Under the pieces are notes generated by a model that was not told where the DNA came from, did not search any database, and saw only the letters and a program-made list of their open reading frames with translations. Source: an uncultured Eubacteriales bacterium (GTDB lineage: Bacteria > Bacillota > Clostridia > Christensenellales > CAG-917). From it: a DNA stretch of 60,076 nucleotides. The stretch lies in NCBI GenBank assembly GCA_900544575.1, contig UQVO01000010.1, forward strand, positions 1 to 60,076, given 5' to 3'. Positions within the stretch are counted from its first letter, which is position 1; every line of letters begins with the position of its first letter. This document shows, in pieces, positions 54,202 through 60,076 of the stretch. The position numbers were made by a program, and so were the translations under genes.

Positions 54202-54417
54202 ATGATGTTGAAAGCATCCGTCGGAAATCGCTTGAAAGAATGCCGTCTGAGCCGTAATATGACTCAAATGCAAGTGGCGGCATATTTGGGCGTGGCGCAG
54301 CCCGTCTATCAGCGTTACGAAAAGGGAGTGTACGAATGCACATACGAACAAATAGTGAAACTGTGCGACCTTTTCGACATTTCCGCCGATTTTCTCCTCT
54401 GCCGCACCGAAATCTGA
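54202..54417 (+). CDS. Small XRE-family regulator
   Basis: A 71-residue protein from ATG 54202 (MMLKASVGNRLKECRLSRNM). The helix-turn-helix is TQMQVAAYLGVAQPVYQRYE; the rest is a typical XRE tail (LCDLFDISADFLLCRTEI). Two palindromes lie over its promoter. No partner gene is adjacent, so it may be a solitary autorepressor or the remains of a prophage switch next to the tRNA cluster. Confidence 0.85.
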   Translation: MMLKASVGNRLKECRLSRNMTQMQVAAYLGVAQPVYQRYEKGVYECTYEQIVKLCDLFDISADFLLCRTEI

Positions 54418-54481
54418 CTTCCGAAGCTCAATCGGCAATCGGCGCAAAGCACATATCGCGCGACAAGATAGTTCAAAACCG

Positions 54482-54510
54482 TTGACATCCATTTGCCCGT
54501 GTGATAAGAT
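54482..54510 (+). promoter_or_regulatory. Promoter of the tRNA operon
   Basis: TTGACA (54482-54487), 17 bases, TAAGAT (54505-54510), 45 bases before tRNA-Gly. Confidence 0.8.
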
Positions 54511-54555
54511 TTTTGAGCATCGTTTGAGATGCCGTGTGGTGACTGTCGGACTCAT

Positions 54556-54629
54556 GCGGGTGTAGTTCAATGGTAGAATACCAGCCTTCCAAGCTGGCTA
54601 CGTGGGTTCGATTCCCATCACCCGCTCCA
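54556..54629 (+). tRNA. tRNA-Gly (anticodon TCC), CCA encoded
   Basis: Acceptor GCGGGTG/CACCCGC, anticodon stem CCAGC/GCTGG around CTTCCAA, T loop TTCGATT. First of five tRNAs in one transcript. Confidence 0.96.
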
Positions 54630-54634
54630 AAAAT

Positions 54635-54711
54635 GAGCCTGTAGCTCAGCAGGATAGAGCAACGGCCTTCTAAGCCGTGTGTCGGGAGTTCGAATCTCTT
54701 CAGGCTCGCCA
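54635..54711 (+). tRNA. tRNA-Arg (anticodon TCT), CCA encoded
   Basis: Acceptor GAGCCTG/CAGGCTC, anticodon loop CTTCTAA between CGGC and GCCG, T loop TTCGAAT, 3' GCCA. Confidence 0.95.
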
Positions 54712-54715
54712 CAAT

Positions 54716-54793
54716 GGTGGGTATAGCGCAGTTGGTTAGCGCGTCAGGTTGTGGCCCTGAAGGCCGTGGGTTCGAATCCCACTACTCACCCCA
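54716..54793 (+). tRNA. tRNA-His (anticodon GTG), CCA encoded
   Basis: Acceptor GTGGGTA/TACTCAC with an encoded extra G at -1 facing C73, a tRNA-His hallmark; anticodon loop TTGTGGC. A GUN anticodon, so a substrate of the queuosine enzymes Tgt and QueA encoded in this window. Confidence 0.96.
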
Positions 54794-54823
54794 CATCGAA
54801 AATCTCGGCGGCTGCCGAGCCGT

Positions 54824-54898
54824 AGGGGTATCGCCAAGCGGTAAGGCACCAGATTTTGATTCTGGCATTCGTTGGTTCGAATCCAGCTACCCCTGCCA
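54824..54898 (+). tRNA. tRNA-Gln (anticodon TTG), CCA encoded
   Basis: Acceptor AGGGGTA/TACCCCT, anticodon stem CCAGA/TCTGG around TTTTGAT, T loop TTCGAAT, 3' GCCA. Confidence 0.95.
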
Positions 54899-54903
54899 GA
54901 CAA

Positions 54904-54979
54904 GACTCACTAGCTCAGCCGGTAGAGCACCGCACTTTTAATGCGATGGTCCGGGGTTCGAATCCCCGGTGGGTCACCA
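54904..54979 (+). tRNA. tRNA-Lys (anticodon TTT), CCA encoded
   Basis: Acceptor GACTCAC/GTGGGTC, anticodon loop CTTTTAA between CGCA and TGCG, T arm CCGGGGTTCGAATCCCCGG, 3' ACCA. Last tRNA of the cluster; accessory genes begin just downstream. Confidence 0.96.
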
Positions 54980-54981
54980 GC

Positions 54982-55008
54982 AAAAGGACAGCAGAAGCTG
55001 TCCTTTTT
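54982..55008 (+). terminator. tRNA operon terminator
   Basis: AAAAGGACAGC-agaa-GCTGTCCTTTTT, three bases after tRNA-Lys. Confidence 0.95.
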
Positions 55009-55293
55009 GCTTACCCGTCGGGGATGAGAACCCCACAGGGGTTCGGCGGCTGCCACGCAGACGCCTGCGGAAACAAACCGCCCTGCACTCACGCCAAACC
55101 ATTCCCCGCTCCCCGGCTTGATTGTGCCCTGCACCTAACCGCATATACACGGTGGGTCACGAACGACAGATTGATTTTCCCGCTGTCAAGACTGTCGTCC
55201 AAAGTCTGCCCGTCCGTGAACGGACGAACCCACCTTCGCACTTCTGCCCATTGGTTGTTTTCGTTTGCTTCGATTTTGTAGCTGAACATACTC
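55009..55293. other. Noncoding stretch after the tRNA cluster
   Basis: No gene supported. It contains CGGTGGGTCAC (55150-55160), an 11-base copy of the tRNA-Lys 3' end, and GTCCGT-ga-ACGGAC, a short hairpin. It may be an old integration scar. Confidence 0.45.
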
Positions 55294-55322
55294 TTGCCCT
55301 CGCATTTATTGTTGTGTATAAT
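55294..55322 (+). promoter_or_regulatory. Promoter of the four-helix membrane protein gene
   Basis: TTGCCC (55294-55299), 17 bases, TATAAT (55317-55322), 24 bases before the ATG. Confidence 0.75.
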
Positions 55323-55346
55323 AAAAACACCTCGGGAGGTGCTTTT

Positions 55347-55904
55347 ATGAATAAACTTTTTGCCGTCTTACAACGTAACAGTCAAATAATAAGTATTCTA
55401 CTTTTCACCGTTTCGTTTTGTTTGTTCTTTATCCCGTTTACTGCGCCATTATATCAACGTCCATTGCCACTTGAAAACAGCGCATACGAAATTATGCGTT
55501 CACTCGTCTGTTATCCAGAATTTACATCTCTATCAATGTTTGCGATTATGTTCGTTTATACTGCGCTCTGGTTAAGTTTAATCTTCTCAATTTTTTTCTC
55601 TAAAAGATATCCTTTTATATTTTTATGGAGCGGTCTTCCGTTTTCAGTTGTATTTTTTGGCACAATCTATATGGTGACGCTCTTTGGCAATCCGAATGCA
55701 GCGGTTTTCATAATGGCAGTCGTATATGCCTTTTACCTGTTAAGTTTATGTACAGCTATTTGGTATGCGGTAAAACACGGACTATTTCATAATCTGAAAT
55801 TACGCATTCACCCTCCCCGCGAGCACAAGCCCACCAAGTCCGAGCGCATAGCGGAGTTGGAACGGCAGGTCGCGGAGCTGACAAAGGAAAAGGACGCCGA
55901 ATAG
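55347..55904 (+). CDS. Four-helix membrane protein with charged C-terminus
   Basis: A 185-residue protein from ATG 55347 (MNKLFAVLQRNSQIISILLF) with GGGAGGTG upstream. Helices at about 13-33, 57-85, 90-112 and 118-140 are followed by a basic, then strongly charged coiled-coil-like tail (IAELERQVAELTKEKDAE). No family recognised. It is AT-rich in the membrane part and GC-rich in the tail, so possibly a fusion of sequence of different origin. It is transcribed alone. Confidence 0.7.
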   Translation: MNKLFAVLQRNSQIISILLFTVSFCLFFIPFTAPLYQRPLPLENSAYEIMRSLVCYPEFTSLSMFAIMFVYTALWLSLIFSIFFSKRYPFIFLWSGLPFSVVFFGTIYMVTLFGNPNAAVFIMAVVYAFYLLSLCTAIWYAVKHGLFHNLKLRIHPPREHKPTKSERIAELERQVAELTKEKDAE

Positions 55905-55967
55905 CGTCCTTTCTTGTCCCTATACCATACCAAAACTCATTATGAGATTTGAACTAGAACTGAAACC

Positions 55968-56354
55968 TCAATCCATCTCTTTGAAATCTTCTACGCTGAT
56001 GATTGGCAAAAGAACCGTATTTACCAAGCATGTAGCAGTCAACGATGATACCAATGCCCGCAAATGAGGGAATAGCATTTGAGTTCCCTGAGTATTCAAA
56101 AAGGCTATTGCCTCATTACCCTCTGCCTCGGTTATTTCAAAGTATCCATCAAGTTTACACTCCAACTCAAAAGGAAACGGCTGAGTTTCTGTAGAATGCA
56201 ATGCAGCTTCTAGACGCAGGATATAATGAACTTCATCGCCGACACTGATTCTTCGGGTGAGTTTAGGCGCAAGAGTAAATTCTGTTGCCTGCAAGTTGTT
56301 ATCCTTGAAATTTGCTTCAACGACCTTAATTCCTCTTAATCCTACTTTTGCCAT
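55968..56354 (-). CDS. SecB-like chaperone of a TAC system
   Basis: A 128-residue protein with the SecB fold pattern: FTLAPKLTRRISVGDEVHYI, then FPFELECKLDGYFEI, and the diagnostic C-terminal LFPHLRALVSSLTATCLVNT followed by VLLPIISV (SecB has FPxxR...LPP). In TAC modules this chaperone protects an aggregation-prone antitoxin and thereby keeps the toxin silent. It overlaps the antitoxin stop (TAATG), the standard TAC order toxin-antitoxin-chaperone. Canonical SecB is generally missing from Bacillota, so a housekeeping role is unlikely. Confidence 0.88.
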   Translation of the reverse strand: MAKVGLRGIKVVEANFKDNNLQATEFTLAPKLTRRISVGDEVHYILRLEAALHSTETQPFPFELECKLDGYFEITEAEGNEAIAFLNTQGTQMLFPHLRALVSSLTATCLVNTVLLPIISVEDFKEMD

Positions 56355-56722
56355 TACGCCACCTGCTGCTGATATACATAGAACTGATTCGTTCCTTTTG
56401 TTGTGTATTTATCCATCGTTGTATACCTTTGCTCGGAGCATGTTATATGGCTTTGCTCGTCAACTAAAACAAGCTCCATTCCTAGTGCATCAACCACTTT
56501 CAAAAGAGTATCCAGTCTCGGTAATGCATCGAGATTCTCAAACCTAGCAACTGCTGATTGCGTTAAGCCCGCCCGCTCAGCCAACTCCTTTTGAGTAAGT
56601 TTTTGATTATATCGCTCAGTTATAAGTTGTGCAATTATGTCACCAGCCTTCTTCGCAATTTTTATTTGTCCGCTCTCATCTTCTCCTATCAATTCAGCCC
56701 AGATTTCGTCCATTGTTTTCAT
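56354..56722 (-). CDS. higA: HigA-type antitoxin with chaperone-addiction tail
   Basis: A 122-residue XRE antitoxin: helix-turn-helix LTQKELAERAGLTQSAVARF and the following ENLDALPRLDTLLKVVDALG. After the usual end (MELVLVDEQSH) it continues for about 30 residues (TTKGTNQFYVYQQQVA), rich in Y, T and Q. In M. tuberculosis-type TAC systems such an extension (ChAD) makes the antitoxin depend on SecB-like chaperone. Overlaps the toxin stop (ATGA) and the chaperone start. Confidence 0.88.
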   Translation of the reverse strand: MKTMDEIWAELIGEDESGQIKIAKKAGDIIAQLITERYNQKLTQKELAERAGLTQSAVARFENLDALPRLDTLLKVVDALGMELVLVDEQSHITCSEQRYTTMDKYTTKGTNQFYVYQQQVA

Positions 56723-57072
56723 AGTCCATACCTCCGTTGATAGTCTTTCATTTCCGATTTTGCCCTTTCTATTTCCGTTTGTGGCGTTTTATTAGTCTTT
56801 TTTATGAATCCATGCAACAGTACTATCTTATTCCCAATCACATAAAAAAAGAAAACCCTTATGTCGTCCACGCGCAATTCATAAAGTTTATCACCGATAT
56901 ACTTTGTGGCTTCTTTCCTTACTTCATTTAAGTGATTGCCATGCATTTTCAATAGTTCTTCATAGGCTGCATACTTTGTCATTATCTCTATCCCGTATTC
57001 TTTCAAATCGTTTAAAAAATCCTTCATAGGACATCTTCCCGATTCTTTAACATACGGAATTAGCTCAAACAA
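56719..57072 (-). CDS. higB: HigB/RelE-type toxin (phage Gp49-like)
   Basis: A 117-residue probable ribosome-dependent mRNA interferase. Start is taken as TTG 57072 (reads M-F-E-L-I-P-Y-V) because AAGGAGGGG lies five bases upstream; a GTG 57102 ten codons earlier has no site. Family signature: DKLYELRVDDIRVFFFYVIG then LLHGFIKKTNKTPQTEIERA. Toxin-first order fits HigBA. Transcription starts from a promoter overlapped by a palindrome. Confidence 0.9.
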   Translation of the reverse strand: MFELIPYVKESGRCPMKDFLNDLKEYGIEIMTKYAAYEELLKMHGNHLNEVRKEATKYIGDKLYELRVDDIRVFFFYVIGNKIVLLHGFIKKTNKTPQTEIERAKSEMKDYQRRYGL

Positions 57073-57103
57073 AGTATTCCCCTCCTTTTTAATTTTAGTC
57101 ACA

Positions 57104-57122
57104 ATTATAGCATAAATGCTAT
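57104..57122 (-). promoter_or_regulatory. TAC promoter -10 and palindromic operator
   Basis: ATAGCAT-aa-ATGCTAT minus the strand sense (plus reading ATAGCATAAATGCTAT, 57107-57122) overlaps the minus-strand TATAAT (57109-57104). HigA dimers would be expected to bind here and repress the operon. The -35 is weak. Confidence 0.75.
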
Positions 57123-57263
57123 TTTCATCTTAGAATCTCATTCTCCAAATGTCAACTGTTTTTCCCCTCATCATATCAACTGATTTCAAGTAAAAATCAA
57201 TTTTTAATGTCATATTTCGTATCATAATTCATGTATTTAGCATTCATCCCATATCACAAGTGA

Positions 57264-57291
57264 TTGACTTTCCGCGCGTTTTGCATATAAT
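57264..57291 (+). promoter_or_regulatory. Promoter of the structured RNA
   Basis: TTGACT (57264-57269), 16-base spacer, TATAAT (57286-57291) on the plus strand; no protein gene follows in this direction before the terminator at 57375. Confidence 0.85.
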
Positions 57292-57297
57292 AGGTAA

Positions 57298-57379
57298 TGT
57301 AAGAGCACCGCTTATTTTCCGGCAAGTACAGTTCGGCTGACCCCGGACACACTCTGTAAGAGAGTGGGCGGTGCTTTTT
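57298..57379 (+). ncRNA. Candidate small structured RNA, about 80 nt
   Basis: A promoter is followed by a sequence that folds on itself: closing stem AGCACCGC (57304-57311) with GCGGTGCT (57368-57375) ending in TTTTT; arm one TCCGG...CCGGA with inner CAG-ttcgg-CTG; arm two CACTCT-gtaag-AGAGTG. This is a three-way junction whose closing stem doubles as the terminator. It contains no start codon with a ribosome site. It does not match SRP, 6S, tmRNA or riboswitch classes I know. The T run argues for the plus strand rather than a minus-strand terminator of the facing gene. Confidence 0.75.
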
Positions 57380-57984
57380 CATTGCTTCAACGGTCGGTTG
57401 GTGATGGCATAAAGGTGTAGCTTTTTATCATACGAATGAATGCCGACATTTAATATGATTTCAGACAGCTCTCCCTTGTATCTTATAGGGGCTGTATAGT
57501 ATCGGAATGCGGTAAATTTATTATGACTTACCGCTTTTTCCATTAAAAAGCGTGCTTTTTTTATAATCGCTTCCAACTCTGCAATTTCAGCGGTTCTTTT
57601 ATTATCTGCCTTATGCGCCAATTCCTTTGCGTCAGACTTATCAATCACCGCCTTTTTGCCGTAGCTTAGCTCCAATTCTCTGCCGCCGAAGTTTTCTATC
57701 AAGTAGCGGCGTATTGTGTCATACTTGTTGCGGTCGCTGCTTGCTATAAGCCGTGCAAGTTCGGAGTTCTCGTCCAGCTCCACAACTTCGGGCTTGCCAT
57801 CCTTGTCGTTCCGCTTCTCTTTGTTTGAGCTATCGTCGGAACTCTCTGCTTTACTTTCTTCGCCTTTCTTTTTCCACGCCTCATAAAGGGCGAACAGCTC
57901 GTTGATGTTTGCGCTGCCGTCCGACTTCTGCGGCACTTTGATACCCTGTTCTTTCGCCCACCCGAAAAGAAATCCTACGTTCAT
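57379..57984 (-). CDS. Mobile-element protein, possible barnase/colicin-E5/RelE-like nuclease domain
   Basis: A 201-residue protein from ATG 57984 (MNVGFLFGWAKEQGIKVPQK). Residues 35-75 are a charged linker (KGEESKAESSDDSSNKEKRN). The C-terminal 110 residues (ELSYGKKAVIDKSDAKELAH, KARFLMEKAVSHNKFTAFRY, YTAPIRYKGELSEIILNVGI) recall the PBECR-type nuclease-like domains at the ends of phage MuF and polyvalent proteins of mobile elements. The assignment is a low-confidence recollection. Standing alone, it may be the cut-off end of a larger mobile protein or a toxin. Its 3' end meets the terminator of the RNA gene. Confidence 0.55.
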   Translation of the reverse strand: MNVGFLFGWAKEQGIKVPQKSDGSANINELFALYEAWKKKGEESKAESSDDSSNKEKRNDKDGKPEVVELDENSELARLIASSDRNKYDTIRRYLIENFGGRELELSYGKKAVIDKSDAKELAHKADNKRTAEIAELEAIIKKARFLMEKAVSHNKFTAFRYYTAPIRYKGELSEIILNVGIHSYDKKLHLYAITNRPLKQ

Positions 57985-58352
57985 AAACCGCCCCTATTCC
58001 TCCGCCGACACGTCAAGCCTGTTTACAGATTCTGCCGCAAAATACGTTTCGTGTATATCGAAAATCACGACTTATATCGCACGTTTCGTGTATTAGTTGG
58101 GCTGAGCAAGACAGCAAAAACGCCTTTGCGTGTTTTATGAGGAGCCGTTGGGCAAGAGCAAAACGCAAATATCCGTCCTATTCGCCCTGCCGGCACACAT
58201 CATATTGTGCGGTTTGTCTTTCGGAGTTTTTGCCCCGCAAAAAGGAGATACACTTTTCGTGTGTTTATATTGCTGCGCAGACAGAGTACTTTGCGGAAGT
58301 CGCAGTCGCAGACGCGCGCCCAAAGCAGCTGACGCCGAAGCCGATGCCGAAT
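57985..58352. other. Noncoding stretch upstream of rarA
   Basis: Short frames exist on both strands but none has a ribosome site or recognisable product. Bases CGTTTCGTGTAT occur twice (58046 and 58082 areas) in a short imperfect repeat. Nothing else seen. Confidence 0.4.
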
Positions 58353-58381
58353 TTGACATTTTGGGTTTGTGACACTATACT
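58353..58381 (+). promoter_or_regulatory. rarA promoter
   Basis: TTGACA (58353-58358), 17-base spacer, TATACT (58376-58381), about 50 bases before the ATG. Confidence 0.85.
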
Positions 58382-58428
58382 GTTTATATTGTTTCACTGC
58401 GTGAAAGGCAGTCGAAAGGCGAGGTCAT

Positions 58429-59760
58429 ATGGTGTACGAACAGCAGACATTTTTCGAAAGCGATGCCAGCCTGCCGCTGGCGGCACGTTTGCGCCCTCAG
58501 ACGCTGGAAGAATACTGCGGACAGCAGCATTTGCTCGGCAAGGGCAAGGTGCTTCGCCGTCTTATCGAAAGCGACAACATCGGTTCTATGATTTTCTGGG
58601 GTCCTCCGGGAGTCGGCAAGACCACTCTCGCCCGCATCATCGCAAGGCGCACAAAGGCGAATTTCATAGATTTTTCCGCCGTCACCAGCGGCATAAAGGA
58701 AATCAAGCAAGTTATGGAACAGGCGGAACACAACCGCCGTTTCGGCGAACGCACAATTTTGTTCGTCGACGAAATACACCGCTTCAACAAGGCGCAGCAG
58801 GACGCTTTTCTTCCTTTTGTGGAAAAAGGCAGCATTATCCTTATCGGCGCAACGACGGAAAATCCGTCCTTCGAGGTCAACGGCGCTTTGCTTTCGCGAT
58901 GTAAAGTTTTCGTCCTGCAATCGCTGTCCACGGAAGACCTCTGCCGCCTGCTGCGGCGCGCCGTCGAAGACCCGCGCGGTTTCGGCAACCAGAAAGTGAC
59001 AATATCCGACGAACTGATAGAGGCAATCGCCGTCTTTGCCAACGGCGACGCGCGCAACGCGCTGTCCACGCTGGAAATGGCGGTGCTCAACGGAAACGTT
59101 TCGGACGACGGGGCAATCGAGGTCACTCCCGAAACATTGGAACAATGCACGTCGAAAAAGTCCTTGCTGTACGACAAGAAAGGCGAGGAACATTACAACG
59201 TCATCTCCGCTTTGCATAAGTCTATGCGCAACTCCGACCCCGACGCCGCCGTATACTGGCTCGCCCGTATGCTTGAAGCGGGCGAAGACCCTCTGTACAT
59301 CGCGCGGCGAGTGACTCGTTTCGCCAGCGAGGACGTCGGGCTTGCCGACCCGCGCGCATTGGAAATCGCGGTCGCGGCATATCAGGCGTGCCATTTTATC
59401 GGAATGCCCGAATGCAGCGTTCATCTGACGGAAGCGGTGATTTATATGTCGCTTGCGCCAAAATCCAACGCTATGGACGTGGCGTATATGCGGGCGAAAT
59501 CCGACGCGCTCAACACCGTCGCAGAGCCTGTGCCGCTCGTCATCCGCAATGCACCGACACGGCTTATGAAAGACCTTGACTACGGCAAAGGTTACGTCTA
59601 CGCGCACGACACCGAAGACAAACTTTCGTCTATGCAATGCCTTCCCGATTCGCTCAAAGACCGCGTCTATTACACCCCGACGGAGGAAGGTGTGGAAGGA
59701 CGTTTCAAAGCCCGTCTGGAAGAAATCAAGCGCTGGAAAAAGAACCATCCCGAAAAATAG
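58429..59760 (+). CDS. rarA: Replication-associated recombination protein A (AAA+ ATPase)
   Basis: A 443-residue MgsA/RarA clamp-loader-like ATPase acting at stalled forks. Start ATG 58429 (MVYEQQTFFESDASLPLAAR) with AAAGGCGAGG upstream. RPQTLEEYCGQQHLL, Walker A FWGPPGVGKTTLA, Walker B ILFVDEIHRFNKAQQDAF, sensor GATTENPSFEVN and the C-terminal RFASEDVGLADPRAL and KSNAMDVAY are all typical. Own promoter and terminator; no operon partner. Confidence 0.97.
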   Translation: MVYEQQTFFESDASLPLAARLRPQTLEEYCGQQHLLGKGKVLRRLIESDNIGSMIFWGPPGVGKTTLARIIARRTKANFIDFSAVTSGIKEIKQVMEQAEHNRRFGERTILFVDEIHRFNKAQQDAFLPFVEKGSIILIGATTENPSFEVNGALLSRCKVFVLQSLSTEDLCRLLRRAVEDPRGFGNQKVTISDELIEAIAVFANGDARNALSTLEMAVLNGNVSDDGAIEVTPETLEQCTSKKSLLYDKKGEEHYNVISALHKSMRNSDPDAAVYWLARMLEAGEDPLYIARRVTRFASEDVGLADPRALEIAVAAYQACHFIGMPECSVHLTEAVIYMSLAPKSNAMDVAYMRAKSDALNTVAEPVPLVIRNAPTRLMKDLDYGKGYVYAHDTEDKLSSMQCLPDSLKDRVYYTPTEEGVEGRFKARLEEIKRWKKNHPEK

Positions 59761-59852
59761 TCCGTCGCAAAATCTCTTTTTCAACCATCGGGCACCGTCA
59801 CCGCGTAAATCTGCCTTTTGCGACACGACACCGCGCTCGCGCCGCGGCAAAG

Positions 59853-59879
59853 AAAAACACCGCCCGAAGCGGTGTTTTT
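59853..59879. terminator. Terminator shared by rarA and tRNA-Lys
   Basis: AAAAACACCGC-ccgaa-GCGGTGTTTTT: plus-strand terminator for rarA and, by symmetry, minus-strand terminator touching the tRNA-Lys 3' end. Confidence 0.9.
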
Positions 59880-59954
59880 GGTGCGCCCTCAGGGATTCGA
59901 ACCCGGGACCCACTGATTAAGAGTCAGTTGCTCTACCAGCTGAGCTAAGGGCGC
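59879..59954 (-). tRNA. tRNA-Lys (anticodon CTT), CCA encoded
   Basis: Minus strand cloverleaf: acceptor GCGCCCT/AGGGCGC, anticodon stem CTGA/TCAG around CTCTTAA, T loop TTCGAAT, 3' ACCA. Confidence 0.96.
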
Positions 59955-60022
59955 ATATCGCGACGAGTACGCAATTTTGCGGTCATCGTCGCTAACTTTG
60001 TGCAAAGGCGAACCTTTGCGAT

Positions 60023-60076
60023 TGGAGCGGGAGACGGGATTCGGACCCGCGACTTTCACCTTGGCAAGGTGACACT
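60023..60076 (-). tRNA. tRNA-Gly (anticodon GCC), 5' end outside the window
   Basis: Minus strand 3' part: CTCCCGC acceptor strand plus TCCA, T arm CGCGGGTCCGAATCCCGT and anticodon stem CACC/GGTG around TTGCCAA. The D arm and 5' acceptor strand lie beyond 60076. Confidence 0.93.

Noticed and set aside
55324..55346. Hairpin hiding the ribosome site of the membrane protein gene (CACCT-CGGG-AGGTG)
   Set aside because: The predicted transcript start at about 55329 falls within the left arm, so the hairpin would hardly form in the RNA.
57298..57379. SRP RNA or known riboswitch
   Set aside because: It lacks the conserved SRP tetraloop/asymmetric-loop sequence and no gene follows in the same direction for a riboswitch to control.
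58130..58372. Short frames on both strands upstream of rarA
   Set aside because: They overlap each other, have no ribosome site, and the plus frame runs into the rarA promoter.

Overview
The window reads as one contig end of an uncultured Clostridia-like member of the Bacillota. The grounds are the block ruvC-ruvA-ruvB-queA-tgt-yajC-secD-secF-recJ-relA-(metallo-beta-lactamase fold hydrolase)-hemZ, an mcsA-mcsB-clpC operon, a Gly-Arg-His-Gln-Lys tRNA cluster, strong AGGAGG ribosome binding sites, and no outer-membrane genes. The first 47 bases carry an Illumina Nextera adapter, so the sequence is almost certainly an assembled, probably metagenomic, contig. Genus-level placement is not possible by reading alone.

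Layout. (1) 48-7546: an AT-rich defence island on the minus strand. It holds a small XRE regulator, a DUF6680-like membrane protein, a type III methyltransferase (mod), a DUF5677-like protein, the type III restriction subunit (res), and a protein cut off by the contig end. (2) 7695-20755: an integrated mobile element. Its minus-strand operon encodes two small regulators, several small proteins, two single-pass beta-rich surface proteins, a signal-peptide/C-terminally anchored 672-residue protein, a 54-residue membrane protein, a large membrane-bound Zot/FtsK-like ATPase, and the N-terminal part of a rolling-circle Rep protein whose catalytic half is missing. A LexA-like repressor with a clear promoter/operator, a zinc ribbon, an AT-rich HEPN-like cargo gene, an excisionase-like protein and a tyrosine integrase follow. 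The gene set and order suggest a divergent inovirus-like (filamentous single-stranded-DNA phage) element of a Gram-positive host; this is inference. (3) 20756-23020: a remnant of a second integrase, a two-helix membrane protein of unknown function, and repeat-rich noncoding DNA. (4) 23021-23364: tRNA-Thr, whose 5' half plus upstream DNA is repeated three times in a 102-bp tandem array.

(5) 23446-48000: core genes, almost all minus strand. They cover heme synthesis, alarmone control, recombination, protein export, queuosine synthesis, Holliday-junction processing, a degenerate ABC ATPase, glucose-6-phosphate isomerase, a ribosome hibernation factor and the ClpC/McsAB proteolysis operon led by galE rather than ctsR. 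(6) 47993-53869: dinB, rdgB, a YfcE-like phosphodiesterase, a membrane hydrolase and a PocR/AraC regulator. (7) 53870-58428: a second accessory zone around five tRNA genes. It holds a 23-bp inverted repeat, an autoregulated HTH gene, a complete toxin-antitoxin-chaperone (TAC) system with a SecB-like chaperone, and a promoter-driven compact structured RNA candidate beside a possible mobile-element nuclease-domain gene. (8) 58429-60076: rarA and two tRNA genes, the last cut by the window end.
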